From contig NZ_CP031455.1 of NCBI RefSeq assembly GCF_003391135.1, positions 5,812,001-5,876,000 on the forward strand: a stretch of 64,000 nt of DNA, given 5' to 3'. The stretch is from Streptoverticillium olivoreticuli subsp. olivoreticuli. GTDB taxonomy: Bacteria > Actinomycetota > Actinomycetes > Streptomycetales > Streptomycetaceae. Each line of letters starts with the position of its first letter. Position 1 is the stretch's first letter. The notes beneath the pieces were generated by a model, which made no database searches, had not been told where the DNA came from, and worked only from the letters and a program-made list of their open reading frames with translations. Of the stretch, positions 51,853 to 61,152 are shown one piece after another. The translations under genes and the position numbers were made by a program.

Positions 51853-52953
51853 GTGACCGTGCCCGGAATCGAGACCGAAGCTCTGCGCCCGCACGCGGAG
51901 GACGCCTTCGCGGAGGAGCTCAAGGCCCTCGCGGCGGCCGACGACCGGCCCCGCCCCGAGCGCTGGCGGCTGTCGCCGTGGGCCGTCGCCACCTATCTGC
52001 TCGGCGGCACCCTGCCCGACGGCATGGTGATCACTCCCAAGTACGTGGGCCCGCGCCGCACCGTCGAGGTGGCCGTGACCACCCTCGCCACCGACCGCGC
52101 GCTCCTCCTGCTCGGCGTGCCCGGCACCGCCAAGACCTGGGTCTCCGAGCACCTGGCCGCCGCCGTCAGCGGCGACTCCACCCTGCTGGTGCAGGGCACG
52201 GCCGGCACCCCGGAGGAGGCCATGCGCTACGGCTGGAACTACGCCCGGCTCCTCGCCGAAGGCCCCAGCCGCGCGGCCCTCGTGCCCAGCCCCGTCATGC
52301 GCGCCATGGCCGCGGGCGCGACCGTCCGCGTCGAGGAGCTCACCCGCATCCCCGCCGACGTGCAGGACACGCTCATCACCGCCCTGTCCGAAAGGACCCT
52401 CCCCATCCCCGAGTTGGGGGAGGAGGTGCAGGCGGTGCGCGGTTTCAACCTGATCGCCACCGCCAACGACCGCGACCGCGGGGTCAACGAGCTCTCCAGC
52501 GCCCTGCGCCGCCGTTTCAACACCGTCGTCCTGCCCCTGCCCGCCACCGCGGAGGCCGAGGTCGACATCGTCGCCCGGCGTGTCGACCAGATCGGCCGCT
52601 CGCTCGACCTGCCCGCCGTCCCCGACGGCGCCGCCGAGATCCGGCGCGTCGTCACCGTCTTCCGCGAGCTGCGTGACGGGGTCACCGCCGACGGCCGCAC
52701 CAAGGTCAAATCCCCTTCGGGGACGCTCTCGACGGCCGAGGCGATCTCCGTCGTCACCGGCGGGCTCGCGCTGGCCGCCCACTTCGGCGACGGCGTCCTG
52801 CGCGCGGGCGACGTGGCCGCCGGGATCCAGGGCGCGGTGGTCCGCGACCCGGCGGCGGACCGCCTCGTGTGGCAGGAGTATCTGGAGACGGTCGTCCGCG
52901 AACGGGACGGCTGGAAGGACTTCTACCGCGCGTGCCGGGAGGCCGCCGCGTGA
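51853..52953 (+). CDS. MoxR-family AAA+ ATPase
   Basis: The 366-aa product has the AAA+ core: Walker A LLGVPGTAKTWVSEHL near residue 90, Walker B region ATVRVEELTRIPADVQ, sensor 1 FNLIATANDRDRGVNE, and the arginine region SSALRRRFNTVVLP. MoxR ATPases work with VWA-domain partners as chaperones that insert cofactors or remodel complexes. Here the partner VWA protein is encoded by the next gene, coupled through a GTGA overlap. The GTG at 51853 follows GAGGGGGAC. Confidence 0.94.
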   Translation: MTVPGIETEALRPHAEDAFAEELKALAAADDRPRPERWRLSPWAVATYLLGGTLPDGMVITPKYVGPRRTVEVAVTTLATDRALLLLGVPGTAKTWVSEHLAAAVSGDSTLLVQGTAGTPEEAMRYGWNYARLLAEGPSRAALVPSPVMRAMAAGATVRVEELTRIPADVQDTLITALSERTLPIPELGEEVQAVRGFNLIATANDRDRGVNELSSALRRRFNTVVLPLPATAEAEVDIVARRVDQIGRSLDLPAVPDGAAEIRRVVTVFRELRDGVTADGRTKVKSPSGTLSTAEAISVVTGGLALAAHFGDGVLRAGDVAAGIQGAVVRDPAADRLVWQEYLETVVRERDGWKDFYRACREAAA

Positions 52954-55900
52954 GCGGGACCGGCCCGGCCCTGCTGGGCGTCCGCCACCACGGCCCCGGT
53001 TCCGCGCGGGCCGTCCGGGCGGCACTCGACCTGTGCGAGCCGCGGGCCGTGCTCGTCGAGGGCCCGCCCGAGGCCGACGCGATCGTCCACCTCGCCGACG
53101 ACGAGGGCATGCGGCCGCCCGTCGCCCTCCTCGCCCACGCCGTCGACGACCCCGGGCGGTCCGTGTTCTGGCCGCTCGCCGCGTTCTCCCCGGAGTGGAC
53201 CGCGATCCGCTGGGCCCTCGCCCGCGGCGTGCCCGTACGCTTCATCGACCTGCCCGCGGCCCACACCCTCGCACTGCGCGACCAGGAGCAACTGCCCGGC
53301 GAAGAAAGCCGGAAGGAGCGGGCCGACCCGCTGGCCGCGCTCGCGGAGGCCGCGGGCCACGACGACCCCGAGCGCTGGTGGGAGGACGCCGTCGAGCACC
53401 GCGGCACCCCGCGCGCGGGCGACGCGCTCGCGCCGTTCCACGCCCTCGCCGAGGCCATGGCCGAGCTGCGGGCCGCGCACGGCGACACCGGCGGCCGGGA
53501 CGCCGCGCGCGAGGCGCACATGCGGCTGAAACTGCGGGAGGCACGGCGGGAGTTCGGCGACGCGGTCGCCGTGGTCTGCGGCGCCTGGCACGTCCCGGCG
53601 CTCACCGGAAAGCGGACCGTCGCCGCCGACCGGGCCGAGCTCAAGGGGCTGCCCAAGACCAGGACCGAGCTCAGCTGGGTGCCCTGGACCCACAGGCGCC
53701 TCGCCCGCCACAGCGGTTACGGCGCGGGGATCGAGTCCCCCGGCTGGTACGGCCACCTCTTCCACGCCCCCGACCGGCCCGTCGAGCGCTGGATGACCGA
53801 GGTCGCCCGGCTGCTGCGCGCCGAGGACCACCCCGTCTCCCCGGCGCACGTCATCGAGGCCGTACGGCTCGCCGACACCCTCGCCACCCTGCGCGGCCGC
53901 CCGCTCGCCGGGCTCACCGAGACCCTCGACGCCGTCCGGTCCGTGATGTGCGACGGCTCCGACGCGCCCCTGACCCTGGTGGAGGAGCGCCTCGTCATCG
54001 GGGACGACCTCGGCGAAGTGCCCGACTCCGCGCCCGCCACCCCCTTGCGGCGGGACCTGACCCGCCTCCAGCGCACGCTGCGGCTCAAGCCGGAGGCGGC
54101 CGCCCGGGACCGGGAGCTCGACCTGCGCAAGGACACCGACGCCGCCCGCAGCCGGCTGCTGCACCGGCTGCGGCTCCTCGGCGTCGACTGGGGCGAACCG
54201 TCGCGGCCCCGCGGCGGCACGGGCACCTTCCGGGAGACCTGGCGGCTTTGCTGGGAGCCCGAGTTGTCCGTGCGGGTCGCCGAGGCGGGCTCCTGGGGGA
54301 CGACCGTCGAGGCCGCCGCGACGGCGAAGGCCGAGGCCGAGGCGGCCGCCACACCGGCACTCGCCGGTCTCACCGCCCTCGCCGAGCGGTGCCTGCTCGC
54401 CGGGCTTCCCGACGCCCTCCCCACGGTGATGCGCGTCCTCGCCGACCGCGCCGCGCTCGACGCGGACGTCGCGCACCTGGCCTCGGCCCTGCCCGCGCTG
54501 GTCCGCTCGATGCGGTACGGCGACGTGCGCCGTACGGACACCGCCGCCCTCGGCGAGGTGGCCGCGGGCCTCGCCGAGCGCGTCTTCGTCGGCCTCCCCG
54601 CCGCCTGCGCCGGCCTGGACGCGGACGCGGCGGCGGACATGCGCGGCCATCTGGACGCGGTGCACCACGCGGTGGGCCTGCTCGCCGGACCGGGGTCCGC
54701 GGTGGCCCCCGGCATACGGGAGCGCTGGGCCGGAGTGCTGCGGCTGCTCGCCGGGCGGGACGCCCTGCCCGGCGGGATCCGGGGGCGGGCCGCACGACTG
54801 CTGCTGGACGACGGCGGGCTGACGCAGGACCGCGCCGCCCTGCTCATGGGGCTCGCCCTCTCGGGCGCGGTCGCACCGGTGGAGGCGGCCGCGTGGATCG
54901 AGGGGTTCCTGGGCGACGGGGACTCCGGCGGGATGCTGCTCGTCCACGACGAGCGGTTGCGCGGGCTGGTGGATTCGTGGCTGGTGTCCGTGCCGCCGCC
55001 CGCTTTCACCGGGGTGTTGCCGCTCTTGCGGCGCACGTTCTCCGCGTACGGGGCGGGGGTGCGGCGGGTTCTGGGCGAGCTGATCCGGCGGGGCGGGGCG
55101 GTGGCCTCGCGGGATGCGTCCGGGTTTGGGGCGGGGGTGGACGAGGCGCGGGCGGCGGCGGTGGTGCCTGTGCTGCGCGTGCTGTTGGGGGTGGCGGATT
55201 TTTCCCCAGCCCCGCCCCTTCCCGAACCGGGGGCGAGCCCCCGGACCCCCTTGTCCTCAAATGCCGGACGGGCTGATTCTTCGCACCCCGACCCCGAGCG
55301 GCTGCGGCGGTGGCGGCTTGTGCTCGGGGGTGACGGGGGTGGCGACAGTCCGGCGCTTCGAGGGGACGACGTCCATATGGACCGGACCCTCGACGCGCTC
55401 TACGGGGACGCGCGCGGGAGCGCGGGGCTCGGGGGGTCCGCGCCGTACGTGGCCCGCTGGCTGGGGGACATCCGCTCGTATTTCCCGGTGTCCGTCGTTC
55501 AGGTGATGCAGCGTGACGCCATCGACCGGCTCGGGCTGTCCACCCTGCTGCTGGAGCCGGAGATGCTGGAGGCCGTGGAGGCGGACGTGCATCTCGTCGG
55601 CACCCTGCTGTCGCTCGGCAAGGTGTTGCCGGAGACCACGAGGGAGACCGCGCGGGCCGTCGTCCGCAAGGTCGTCCAGGAGCTGGAGAAGCGCCTGACG
55701 CAGCGGACCCGGGCGGTGGTCGGCGGCGCCCTCGACCGGTCGGCCCGCGTCGCCCGGCCCCGGCACCGGGACATCGACTGGGACCGCACCATCCGGGCCA
55801 ACCTCAAGAACTACCTGCCCGCTCACCGCACGGTCGTCCCGGAGCGGCTCGTCGGCCACGGGCGGGCGGCGCGCTCGGTGCGGAAGGAGGTGATCCTCTG

Positions 55901-56402
55901 TATCGACCAGTCCGGTTCGATGGCGGCCTCGGTCGTGCACGCCGCGGTGTTCGGCGCGGTCCTCGCCTCGATGCGGTCCCTCGACACGCGGCTCGTCGTC
56001 TTCGACACGGCCGTGGTCGACCTCACCGACCAGTTGGCCGACCCGGTCGAGGTGCTCTTCGGCACCCAGCTCGGCGGCGGCACCGACATCAACCGGGCGC
56101 TCGCCTACTGTCAGTCACGGATCACCCGCCCGGCGGAGACCGTTGTCGTCCTCATCAGTGATCTCTACGAGGGCGGGATACGCCACGAGATGATCGGGCG
56201 GGTCGCGGCGATGAAGGCGTCCGGCGTGTGCTTCGTGACGCTGCTCGCGCTGTCCGACGAGGGCGCCCCCGCCTACGACCGCGAGCACGCGGCGGCCCTC
56301 GCCGCCCTGGGCACGCCTGCCTTCGCCTGCACTCCCGACCTCTTCCCGGAGGTGATGGCCGCCGCGCTGGAGAAGCGTCCGCTGCCCGTCCCGGAGCCCT
56401 GA
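52950..56402 (+). CDS. Fused DUF5682 and VWA-domain protein, 1150 aa
   Basis: The N-terminal part (about residues 1-750) is a DUF5682 protein (ALLGVRHHGPGSARAVRAAL, AVVCGAWHVPAL). The C-terminal part (about 780-1150) is a VWA protein with MIDAS DxSxS in CIDQSGSMAASV near 985, the Thr in GGGTDINRAL and the Asp in LISDLYEGG. As I recall, these are two genes in other streptomycetes. The joint (about residues 750-777, AGRADSS at its end) is encoded by a copy of the intergenic repeat at 55199-55275 read without a stop. The start overlaps the MoxR stop by GTGA. Confidence 0.9.
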   Translation: MSGTGPALLGVRHHGPGSARAVRAALDLCEPRAVLVEGPPEADAIVHLADDEGMRPPVALLAHAVDDPGRSVFWPLAAFSPEWTAIRWALARGVPVRFIDLPAAHTLALRDQEQLPGEESRKERADPLAALAEAAGHDDPERWWEDAVEHRGTPRAGDALAPFHALAEAMAELRAAHGDTGGRDAAREAHMRLKLREARREFGDAVAVVCGAWHVPALTGKRTVAADRAELKGLPKTRTELSWVPWTHRRLARHSGYGAGIESPGWYGHLFHAPDRPVERWMTEVARLLRAEDHPVSPAHVIEAVRLADTLATLRGRPLAGLTETLDAVRSVMCDGSDAPLTLVEERLVIGDDLGEVPDSAPATPLRRDLTRLQRTLRLKPEAAARDRELDLRKDTDAARSRLLHRLRLLGVDWGEPSRPRGGTGTFRETWRLCWEPELSVRVAEAGSWGTTVEAAATAKAEAEAAATPALAGLTALAERCLLAGLPDALPTVMRVLADRAALDADVAHLASALPALVRSMRYGDVRRTDTAALGEVAAGLAERVFVGLPAACAGLDADAAADMRGHLDAVHHAVGLLAGPGSAVAPGIRERWAGVLRLLAGRDALPGGIRGRAARLLLDDGGLTQDRAALLMGLALSGAVAPVEAAAWIEGFLGDGDSGGMLLVHDERLRGLVDSWLVSVPPPAFTGVLPLLRRTFSAYGAGVRRVLGELIRRGGAVASRDASGFGAGVDEARAAAVVPVLRVLLGVADFSPAPPLPEPGASPRTPLSSNAGRADSSHPDPERLRRWRLVLGGDGGGDSPALRGDDVHMDRTLDALYGDARGSAGLGGSAPYVARWLGDIRSYFPVSVVQVMQRDAIDRLGLSTLLLEPEMLEAVEADVHLVGTLLSLGKVLPETTRETARAVVRKVVQELEKRLTQRTRAVVGGALDRSARVARPRHRDIDWDRTIRANLKNYLPAHRTVVPERLVGHGRAARSVRKEVILCIDQSGSMAASVVHAAVFGAVLASMRSLDTRLVVFDTAVVDLTDQLADPVEVLFGTQLGGGTDINRALAYCQSRITRPAETVVVLISDLYEGGIRHEMIGRVAAMKASGVCFVTLLALSDEGAPAYDREHAAALAALGTPAFACTPDLFPEVMAAALEKRPLPVPEP
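55199..55275. repeat. Dispersed intergenic repeat, copy 4, inside a coding frame
   Basis: Module 1 (CCCGCCCCTTCCCGAA and a GGGGGCgaGCCCCC hairpin) and inverted module 2 (TCCTCAAATGCCGGACGGGC) lie in frame inside the DUF5682-VWA gene, at the junction of the two domains. Confidence 0.85.
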
Positions 56403-56418
56403 CGAAAGGCGGCTCCGC

Positions 56419-56464
56419 GTGCGATCCGTGAGCGACCCGTGTGCGATCTGTGAGCGTAATCACG
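56419..56464 (+). promoter_or_regulatory. Direct repeats and a Crp-like site upstream of sucC
   Basis: GTGCGATCCGTGAGCG (56419-56434) recurs at 56441-56456 with one difference, 22 bp apart. The second copy runs into TGTGA-N6-TCACG (56449-56464), close to the classical CRP dyad. The site is 180 bp before sucC. Confidence 0.45.
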
Positions 56465-56643
56465 GCCGGAGTGTGACCTGCGATTTAGGGACCTCCGTCC
56501 CTCGGGGATAACCTGCGAGACGGACATGCCGCGTCAACGGTGAACGTGTGCCGCCCTCGTAAAAGATCGCGTCGTCACGCTGGCCTGCGGCACGCCCGCG
56601 CAGACAACGAACCGCGATATCCATGGAAAAGGGACGGACGCGC

Positions 56644-57819
56644 GTGGACCTGTTCGAGTACCAGGCGAGGGACCTCTTCGCCAAGCACGGTGTACCGGTG
56701 CTGGCCGGTGAAGTCATTGACACGCCTGAGGCGGCGCGCAAGGCCACTGAGCGGCTGGGCGGCAAGTCGGTCGTCAAGGCGCAGGTGAAGGTCGGCGGCC
56801 GCGGCAAGGCCGGCGGCGTGAAGCTGGCCGCCACCCCGGACGAGGCCGTCGCCCGCGCGACGGACATCCTCGGCATGGACATCAAGGGCCACACGGTCCA
56901 CAAGGTGATGATCGCCGAGACCGCTCCCGAGATTCTCGAGGAGTACTACGTCTCGTACCTCCTCGACCGCACCAACCGCACCTTCCTGGCCATGGCCTCG
57001 GTGCAGGGCGGCATGGACATCGAGGAGGTCGCGGAGAAGACCCCCGAGGCCCTCGCGAAGGTCCCGGTCGACTCCAACGAGGGTGTGACCATCGAGAAGG
57101 CCCGCGAGATCGTCGCCCAGGCGAAGTTCCCGGCCGAGGTCGCCGAGAAGGTCGCCGAGGTCATGGTGACCCTGTGGAAGACCTTCGTCGCCGAGGACGC
57201 GCTCCTCGTCGAGGTCAACCCGCTGGCCAAGGTCGCTAACGGCGACGTCCTGGCCCTCGACGGCAAGGTCTCGCTCGACGAGAACGCCGACTTCCGCCAG
57301 CCGGAGCACGAGGCGCTCGAGGACAAGGCCGCGGCCAACCCCCTCGAGGCCGCCGCCAAGGCCAAGGGCCTCAACTACGTCAAGCTCGACGGCGAGGTCG
57401 GCATCATCGGCAACGGCGCGGGTCTCGTCATGAGCACCCTGGACGTCGTCGCGTACGCCGGTGAGAAGCACGGCAACGTCAAGCCGGCCAACTTCCTCGA
57501 CATCGGTGGCGGTGCCTCCGCCGAGGTCATGGCCAACGGTCTTGAGATCATCCTGGGCGACCCGGACGTCAAGTCCGTCTTCGTCAACGTCTTCGGTGGC
57601 ATCACCGCGTGCGACGAGGTCGCCAAGGGCATCGTCCAGGCCCTGGAGCTGCTCAAGGCCAAGGGCGAGGACGTCAGCAAGCCGCTCGTCGTCCGCCTCG
57701 ACGGCAACAACGCGGAGCTGGGTCGCAAGATCCTGTCCGACGCCAACCACCCGCTGGTGCAGCGCGTGGACACCATGGACGGCGCGGCCGACAAGGCCGC
57801 CGAGCTGGCTGCGAAGTAA
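56644..57819 (+). CDS. sucC: Succinyl-CoA synthetase beta subunit (ADP-forming)
   Basis: With SucD it converts succinyl-CoA, ADP and phosphate to succinate, CoA and ATP in the citric acid cycle. The 391-aa product starts DLFEYQARDLFAKHGVPVL. It has the ATP-grasp domain (KAQVKVGGRGKAGGVKLA; acidic metal site in VEVNPLAKV) and the C-terminal ligase domain (FLDIGGGASAEVMANGL, NVFGGITACDEVAKGI). The GTG at 56644 with AAAAGGGA upstream is the natural start. It is 20 bp upstream of sucD. Confidence 0.98.
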   Translation: MDLFEYQARDLFAKHGVPVLAGEVIDTPEAARKATERLGGKSVVKAQVKVGGRGKAGGVKLAATPDEAVARATDILGMDIKGHTVHKVMIAETAPEILEEYYVSYLLDRTNRTFLAMASVQGGMDIEEVAEKTPEALAKVPVDSNEGVTIEKAREIVAQAKFPAEVAEKVAEVMVTLWKTFVAEDALLVEVNPLAKVANGDVLALDGKVSLDENADFRQPEHEALEDKAAANPLEAAAKAKGLNYVKLDGEVGIIGNGAGLVMSTLDVVAYAGEKHGNVKPANFLDIGGGASAEVMANGLEIILGDPDVKSVFVNVFGGITACDEVAKGIVQALELLKAKGEDVSKPLVVRLDGNNAELGRKILSDANHPLVQRVDTMDGAADKAAELAAK

Positions 57820-57839
57820 GGGACGAGGACTCCACAACC

Positions 57840-58724
57840 ATGGCTATCTTCCTCACCAAGGACAGCAAGGTCATCGTCCAGGGGATGACCGGCGCCACGG
57901 GCATGAAGCACACCAAGCTCATGCTGGCCGACGGCACCAACATCGTCGGTGGCGTGAACCCGCGCAAGGCGGGCACGAGCGTCGACTTCGACGGCACCGA
58001 GGTGCCCGTCTTCGGCTCCGTCGCCGAGGCGATGGAGAAGACCGGTGCGAACGTCACCGTCGTCTTCGTGCCGCCGGCGTTCGCCAAGGCCGCCGTGGTC
58101 GAGGCGATCGACGCCGAGATCCCGCTGGCCGTCGTGATCACCGAGGGCATCGCCGTCCACGACTCCGCCGCCTTCTGGGCGTACGCGGGCTCGAAGGGCA
58201 ACAAGACCCGCATCATCGGCCCGAACTGCCCCGGTCTCATCACCCCGGGCCAGTCCAACGCCGGCATCATCCCGGGCGACATCACCAAGCCCGGCCGCAT
58301 CGGTCTGGTGTCCAAGTCGGGCACGCTGACCTACCAGATGATGTACGAGCTCCGTGACATCGGCTTCTCCTCGGCCGTCGGCATCGGTGGCGACCCGGTC
58401 ATCGGCACCACGCACATCGACGCGCTCGCCGCGTTCGAGGCCGACCCCGAGACCGACCTGATCGTCATGATCGGTGAGATCGGCGGCGACGCGGAGGAGC
58501 GGGCCGCGGACTTCATCAAGGCCAATGTCACCAAGCCGGTCGTCGGCTACGTGGCCGGTTTCACCGCGCCCGAGGGCAAGACGATGGGCCACGCCGGCGC
58601 GATCGTGTCCGGTTCGTCCGGCACCGCCCAGGCGAAGAAGGAGGCCCTCGAGGCCGCGGGCGTGAAGGTCGGCAAGACGCCGTCCGAGACCGCCCTGCTG
58701 GCGCGCGAGGCGCTCTCCGCCTGA
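57840..58724 (+). CDS. sucD: Succinyl-CoA synthetase alpha subunit
   Basis: The 294-aa product has the CoA-binding Rossmann domain (KVIVQGMTGATGMKHTKLML) and the ligase domain with the phospho-histidine in KTMGHAGAIVSGSSG near residue 250. It is normal in length and co-transcribed with sucC; GGGACGAGGAC precedes the ATG. A strong terminator follows. Confidence 0.98.
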   Translation: MAIFLTKDSKVIVQGMTGATGMKHTKLMLADGTNIVGGVNPRKAGTSVDFDGTEVPVFGSVAEAMEKTGANVTVVFVPPAFAKAAVVEAIDAEIPLAVVITEGIAVHDSAAFWAYAGSKGNKTRIIGPNCPGLITPGQSNAGIIPGDITKPGRIGLVSKSGTLTYQMMYELRDIGFSSAVGIGGDPVIGTTHIDALAAFEADPETDLIVMIGEIGGDAEERAADFIKANVTKPVVGYVAGFTAPEGKTMGHAGAIVSGSSGTAQAKKEALEAAGVKVGKTPSETALLAREALSA

Positions 58725-58750
58725 GTGTCCGTCTGAGCCGTACGGTTCCA

Positions 58751-58792
58751 GGCCGTGGGCCCGCATCCCGTGAGGGGTGCGGGCCCACGGCC
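58751..58792 (+). terminator. Terminator of the sucCD operon
   Basis: GGCCGTGGGCCCGCA (58751-58765) pairs perfectly with 58778-58792; the 12-nt loop has its own CCC/GGG pairing. There is no T-run, as is common in Streptomyces. Confidence 0.8.
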
Positions 58793-58921
58793 GTTCGGCG
58801 GGGCCGCCCGGGTGAAGTCGCGCGCCCGCCAGGGTTAAAAGGTGCATAAACGAATCCGGGCGACACGACGGCTATTTGCCTGCTACCCGTACGAAAGCCA
58901 TCTTGTTGGCAGCATGGCCCC

Positions 58922-61123
58922 GTGACCCCTTTTGCCGATCACAGCCCGCCGTTGCCTTCGCGGAGCAGGTCCACCGCCGCGGGGCCACCGGCGGGCGCGG
59001 TGTTCCTCGGCGGGATGGTCGCCGCGGGCCTCGGGCTCGGCACGCTCGCCGTGGTCGTCCTGGCGCTGTGGATCTCCTCCCCGTATCCCGACAGCGGCCC
59101 CGCGACGGCCCTGCGCGTCGCCGCCGCACTGTGGCTGCTCGCGCACGGCGCGCACCTCGTACGCACCGAGACGCTCTCCGGCACGCCCGCGCCGATCGGC
59201 CTGACGCCCCTGCTGTTCACGGTGCTCCCGGGCTGGCTGCTCTACCGGGCGACCCGGCACGCGCTCGACCCGGTGGAGGACCCGCCGCCGGACGACGCGC
59301 CGGACGGCCTCCCGGGGCCCGGCCCGGACGGCCACGCCGGGCTGACCCCGCGCAAGGCGATCGCGGTCCTGCTCGGCGGCTACTTCCTGGTGGCCGCGGC
59401 CGCCGCGCTCTACGCCTCCTCCGGCCCCCTCCCGGTGGCGCCGCTGAGCGCCCTGCTGCACCTGCCGCTCTTCGCGGGCGTGACCGTGGGCGGCGGGGCG
59501 TGGGCGGCCGCGGGCTTCCCCGGCATCACGCCCCCGCCGTTCGCGCGCCGGGCGCTGGAGGGGCTCCCCAGGGGCGTACGGCGCTGGTTCACGCGCCCCC
59601 GGCTGGCGGAGATCGTACGGACCGGGGCCGTCGGCACCGGCGCCCTGCTCGGCGGCGGCACGCTGCTGCTGGCGTGCTCGCTCGTCGCGCACGCGGCCGT
59701 GGCCCAGCAGTCGCTGCTCCAGATGACCGTCGCGTGGTCCGGCCGCGTCGCCGTGCTGCTGCTGTGCCTGGCGCTGCTGCCGAACGCGGTCGTGTGGGCG
59801 GTGGCGTACGGGCTGGGGCCCGGGTTCACCGTCGGCGTGGACGGCGTCGTCGGCCCGCTGGGGGTGGCCGGCTATCCGCTGATGCCGCGCTTCCCCCTCT
59901 TCGCGGCCCTGCCGCCGCCCGGCGCGTCCGGTCCGGCGGCCCTGGCGCTGGCGTCGGCGCTGTCGGTCGGCGCGGGGGTGGCGATTGCCTTCGCGACCGT
60001 ACCGCGGGAGCCGAAGGCGCTGCGCCGGTCGAAGGCCGGCCGCACGGCCGCGACCGCCGCGCTGGGCGCGGTGCTCTGCGCGGTGCTGATGGCCGTCCTG
60101 TCCTACGCGGCGTCCGGCCCGCTCGGGCACGCCACGCTCGAGGACTTCGGCCCGCCCTGGTGGCTCGTGGGCGCCGCGGCGCTGGTCTGGACGACGGTCC
60201 TCGGCGTGCCCGGCGCGCTGATCCTGCGCTGGGTGCGGCGGCACGCCCGGCGGAAGCCGGCCGTGCCCCCGGCACCGGCCCGCGCGCCCCGCCACCGGGC
60301 ACGGCAGCCGGAGCCGGTGCCCGCGTGGTGCAAGGGGGCCGTGGCGGCCCTGGGGATGGTCCCGCCGGGGTCCGGCGAGGTCCCGGCGGAGCCGGGGCCC
60401 GAACCGGTCGCGCGGCCGCGCCGGTGGCCGGGTGGCGCGGCGGCGCGGGCGGCCGGGGCGTGGCTGGGGTTCTGCGCGAGCTCTCCTCCGGAGGAGGCGG
60501 AGCCGGTGGAGAGCGCGGAGGAGGAGCCGTCGGAAGGTCCGGCCGGTGCGGCCGCCCTGGTCCGTGAGGCTCCGGACCCCGGGGCCCCGAGGAGCGAGGC
60601 GACGGCTCGTGAGCCGTCGAGGCGCGGGGGCGCGAGGCGCGAGACCTCACGGCGTGAGCGCCGGATCCGTGAGGTCCGGGCGCGGCAATCCGGGGTGCGT
60701 GAGCCCGAGGTGCCCGAGCCACTTGAACCGGAGGTTCGCGAGCCCGAGGGGGCCCAGGCCGTGGAGGAGCTGCCGGTGCGGCCCGCGCCGTCGCCCGCCT
60801 CCCTGGTCCTGCCCGGGCCCGCCGTCCGGCAGCGGGCGGGGGCCGCGGTCCTGGAGGCCGAGCGCGAGCCGAAGTGGCCGTGGGCGCGTGGCTGGTGGCG
60901 GCCCGCGGCGAAGAAGGGGCGCGGGCGGCACGCCGCGGCCGCCGAAGCGGTGCGGGTGCCGGTGGAGGGGGTGGTCGTGGGGGCGGCGTACGACGCGGGG
61001 GTCGCGGCCTGGCACGAGACGGGGGCGCGGCAGGTGCGGTGGGCTGCACTGCGGGATTCCGGGGGCGGGCTGGTGCCGGAGTTCGAGCCGCGCGATTTGA
61101 GCCGGCCGTCGGATGGGGCGTGA
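58922..61123 (+). CDS. DUF6350 multi-pass membrane protein with long charged tail
   Basis: The 733-aa product has about ten membrane helices in its first 440 residues (FLGGMVAAGLGLGTLAVVVL, then the conserved region FTVGVDGVVGPLGVAGYPLM) and is a DUF6350 protein, a family that databases link loosely to cell division (PerM). The last 290 residues are hydrophilic, rich in Arg, Glu, Pro and Gly, with irregular repeats of (E/R)VREPE type, and look disordered. I expect most homologues to have a shorter tail. The GTG at 58922 lacks a strong ribosome site. It lies upstream of purN but the gene between is on the opposite strand. Confidence 0.85.
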   Translation: MTPFADHSPPLPSRSRSTAAGPPAGAVFLGGMVAAGLGLGTLAVVVLALWISSPYPDSGPATALRVAAALWLLAHGAHLVRTETLSGTPAPIGLTPLLFTVLPGWLLYRATRHALDPVEDPPPDDAPDGLPGPGPDGHAGLTPRKAIAVLLGGYFLVAAAAALYASSGPLPVAPLSALLHLPLFAGVTVGGGAWAAAGFPGITPPPFARRALEGLPRGVRRWFTRPRLAEIVRTGAVGTGALLGGGTLLLACSLVAHAAVAQQSLLQMTVAWSGRVAVLLLCLALLPNAVVWAVAYGLGPGFTVGVDGVVGPLGVAGYPLMPRFPLFAALPPPGASGPAALALASALSVGAGVAIAFATVPREPKALRRSKAGRTAATAALGAVLCAVLMAVLSYAASGPLGHATLEDFGPPWWLVGAAALVWTTVLGVPGALILRWVRRHARRKPAVPPAPARAPRHRARQPEPVPAWCKGAVAALGMVPPGSGEVPAEPGPEPVARPRRWPGGAAARAAGAWLGFCASSPPEEAEPVESAEEEPSEGPAGAAALVREAPDPGAPRSEATAREPSRRGGARRETSRRERRIREVRARQSGVREPEVPEPLEPEVREPEGAQAVEELPVRPAPSPASLVLPGPAVRQRAGAAVLEAEREPKWPWARGWWRPAAKKGRGRHAAAAEAVRVPVEGVVVGAAYDAGVAAWHETGARQVRWAALRDSGGGLVPEFEPRDLSRPSDGA

Positions 61124-61152
61124 GCGCGGGTCCGTTGCCGCCTGCGGCGGGC

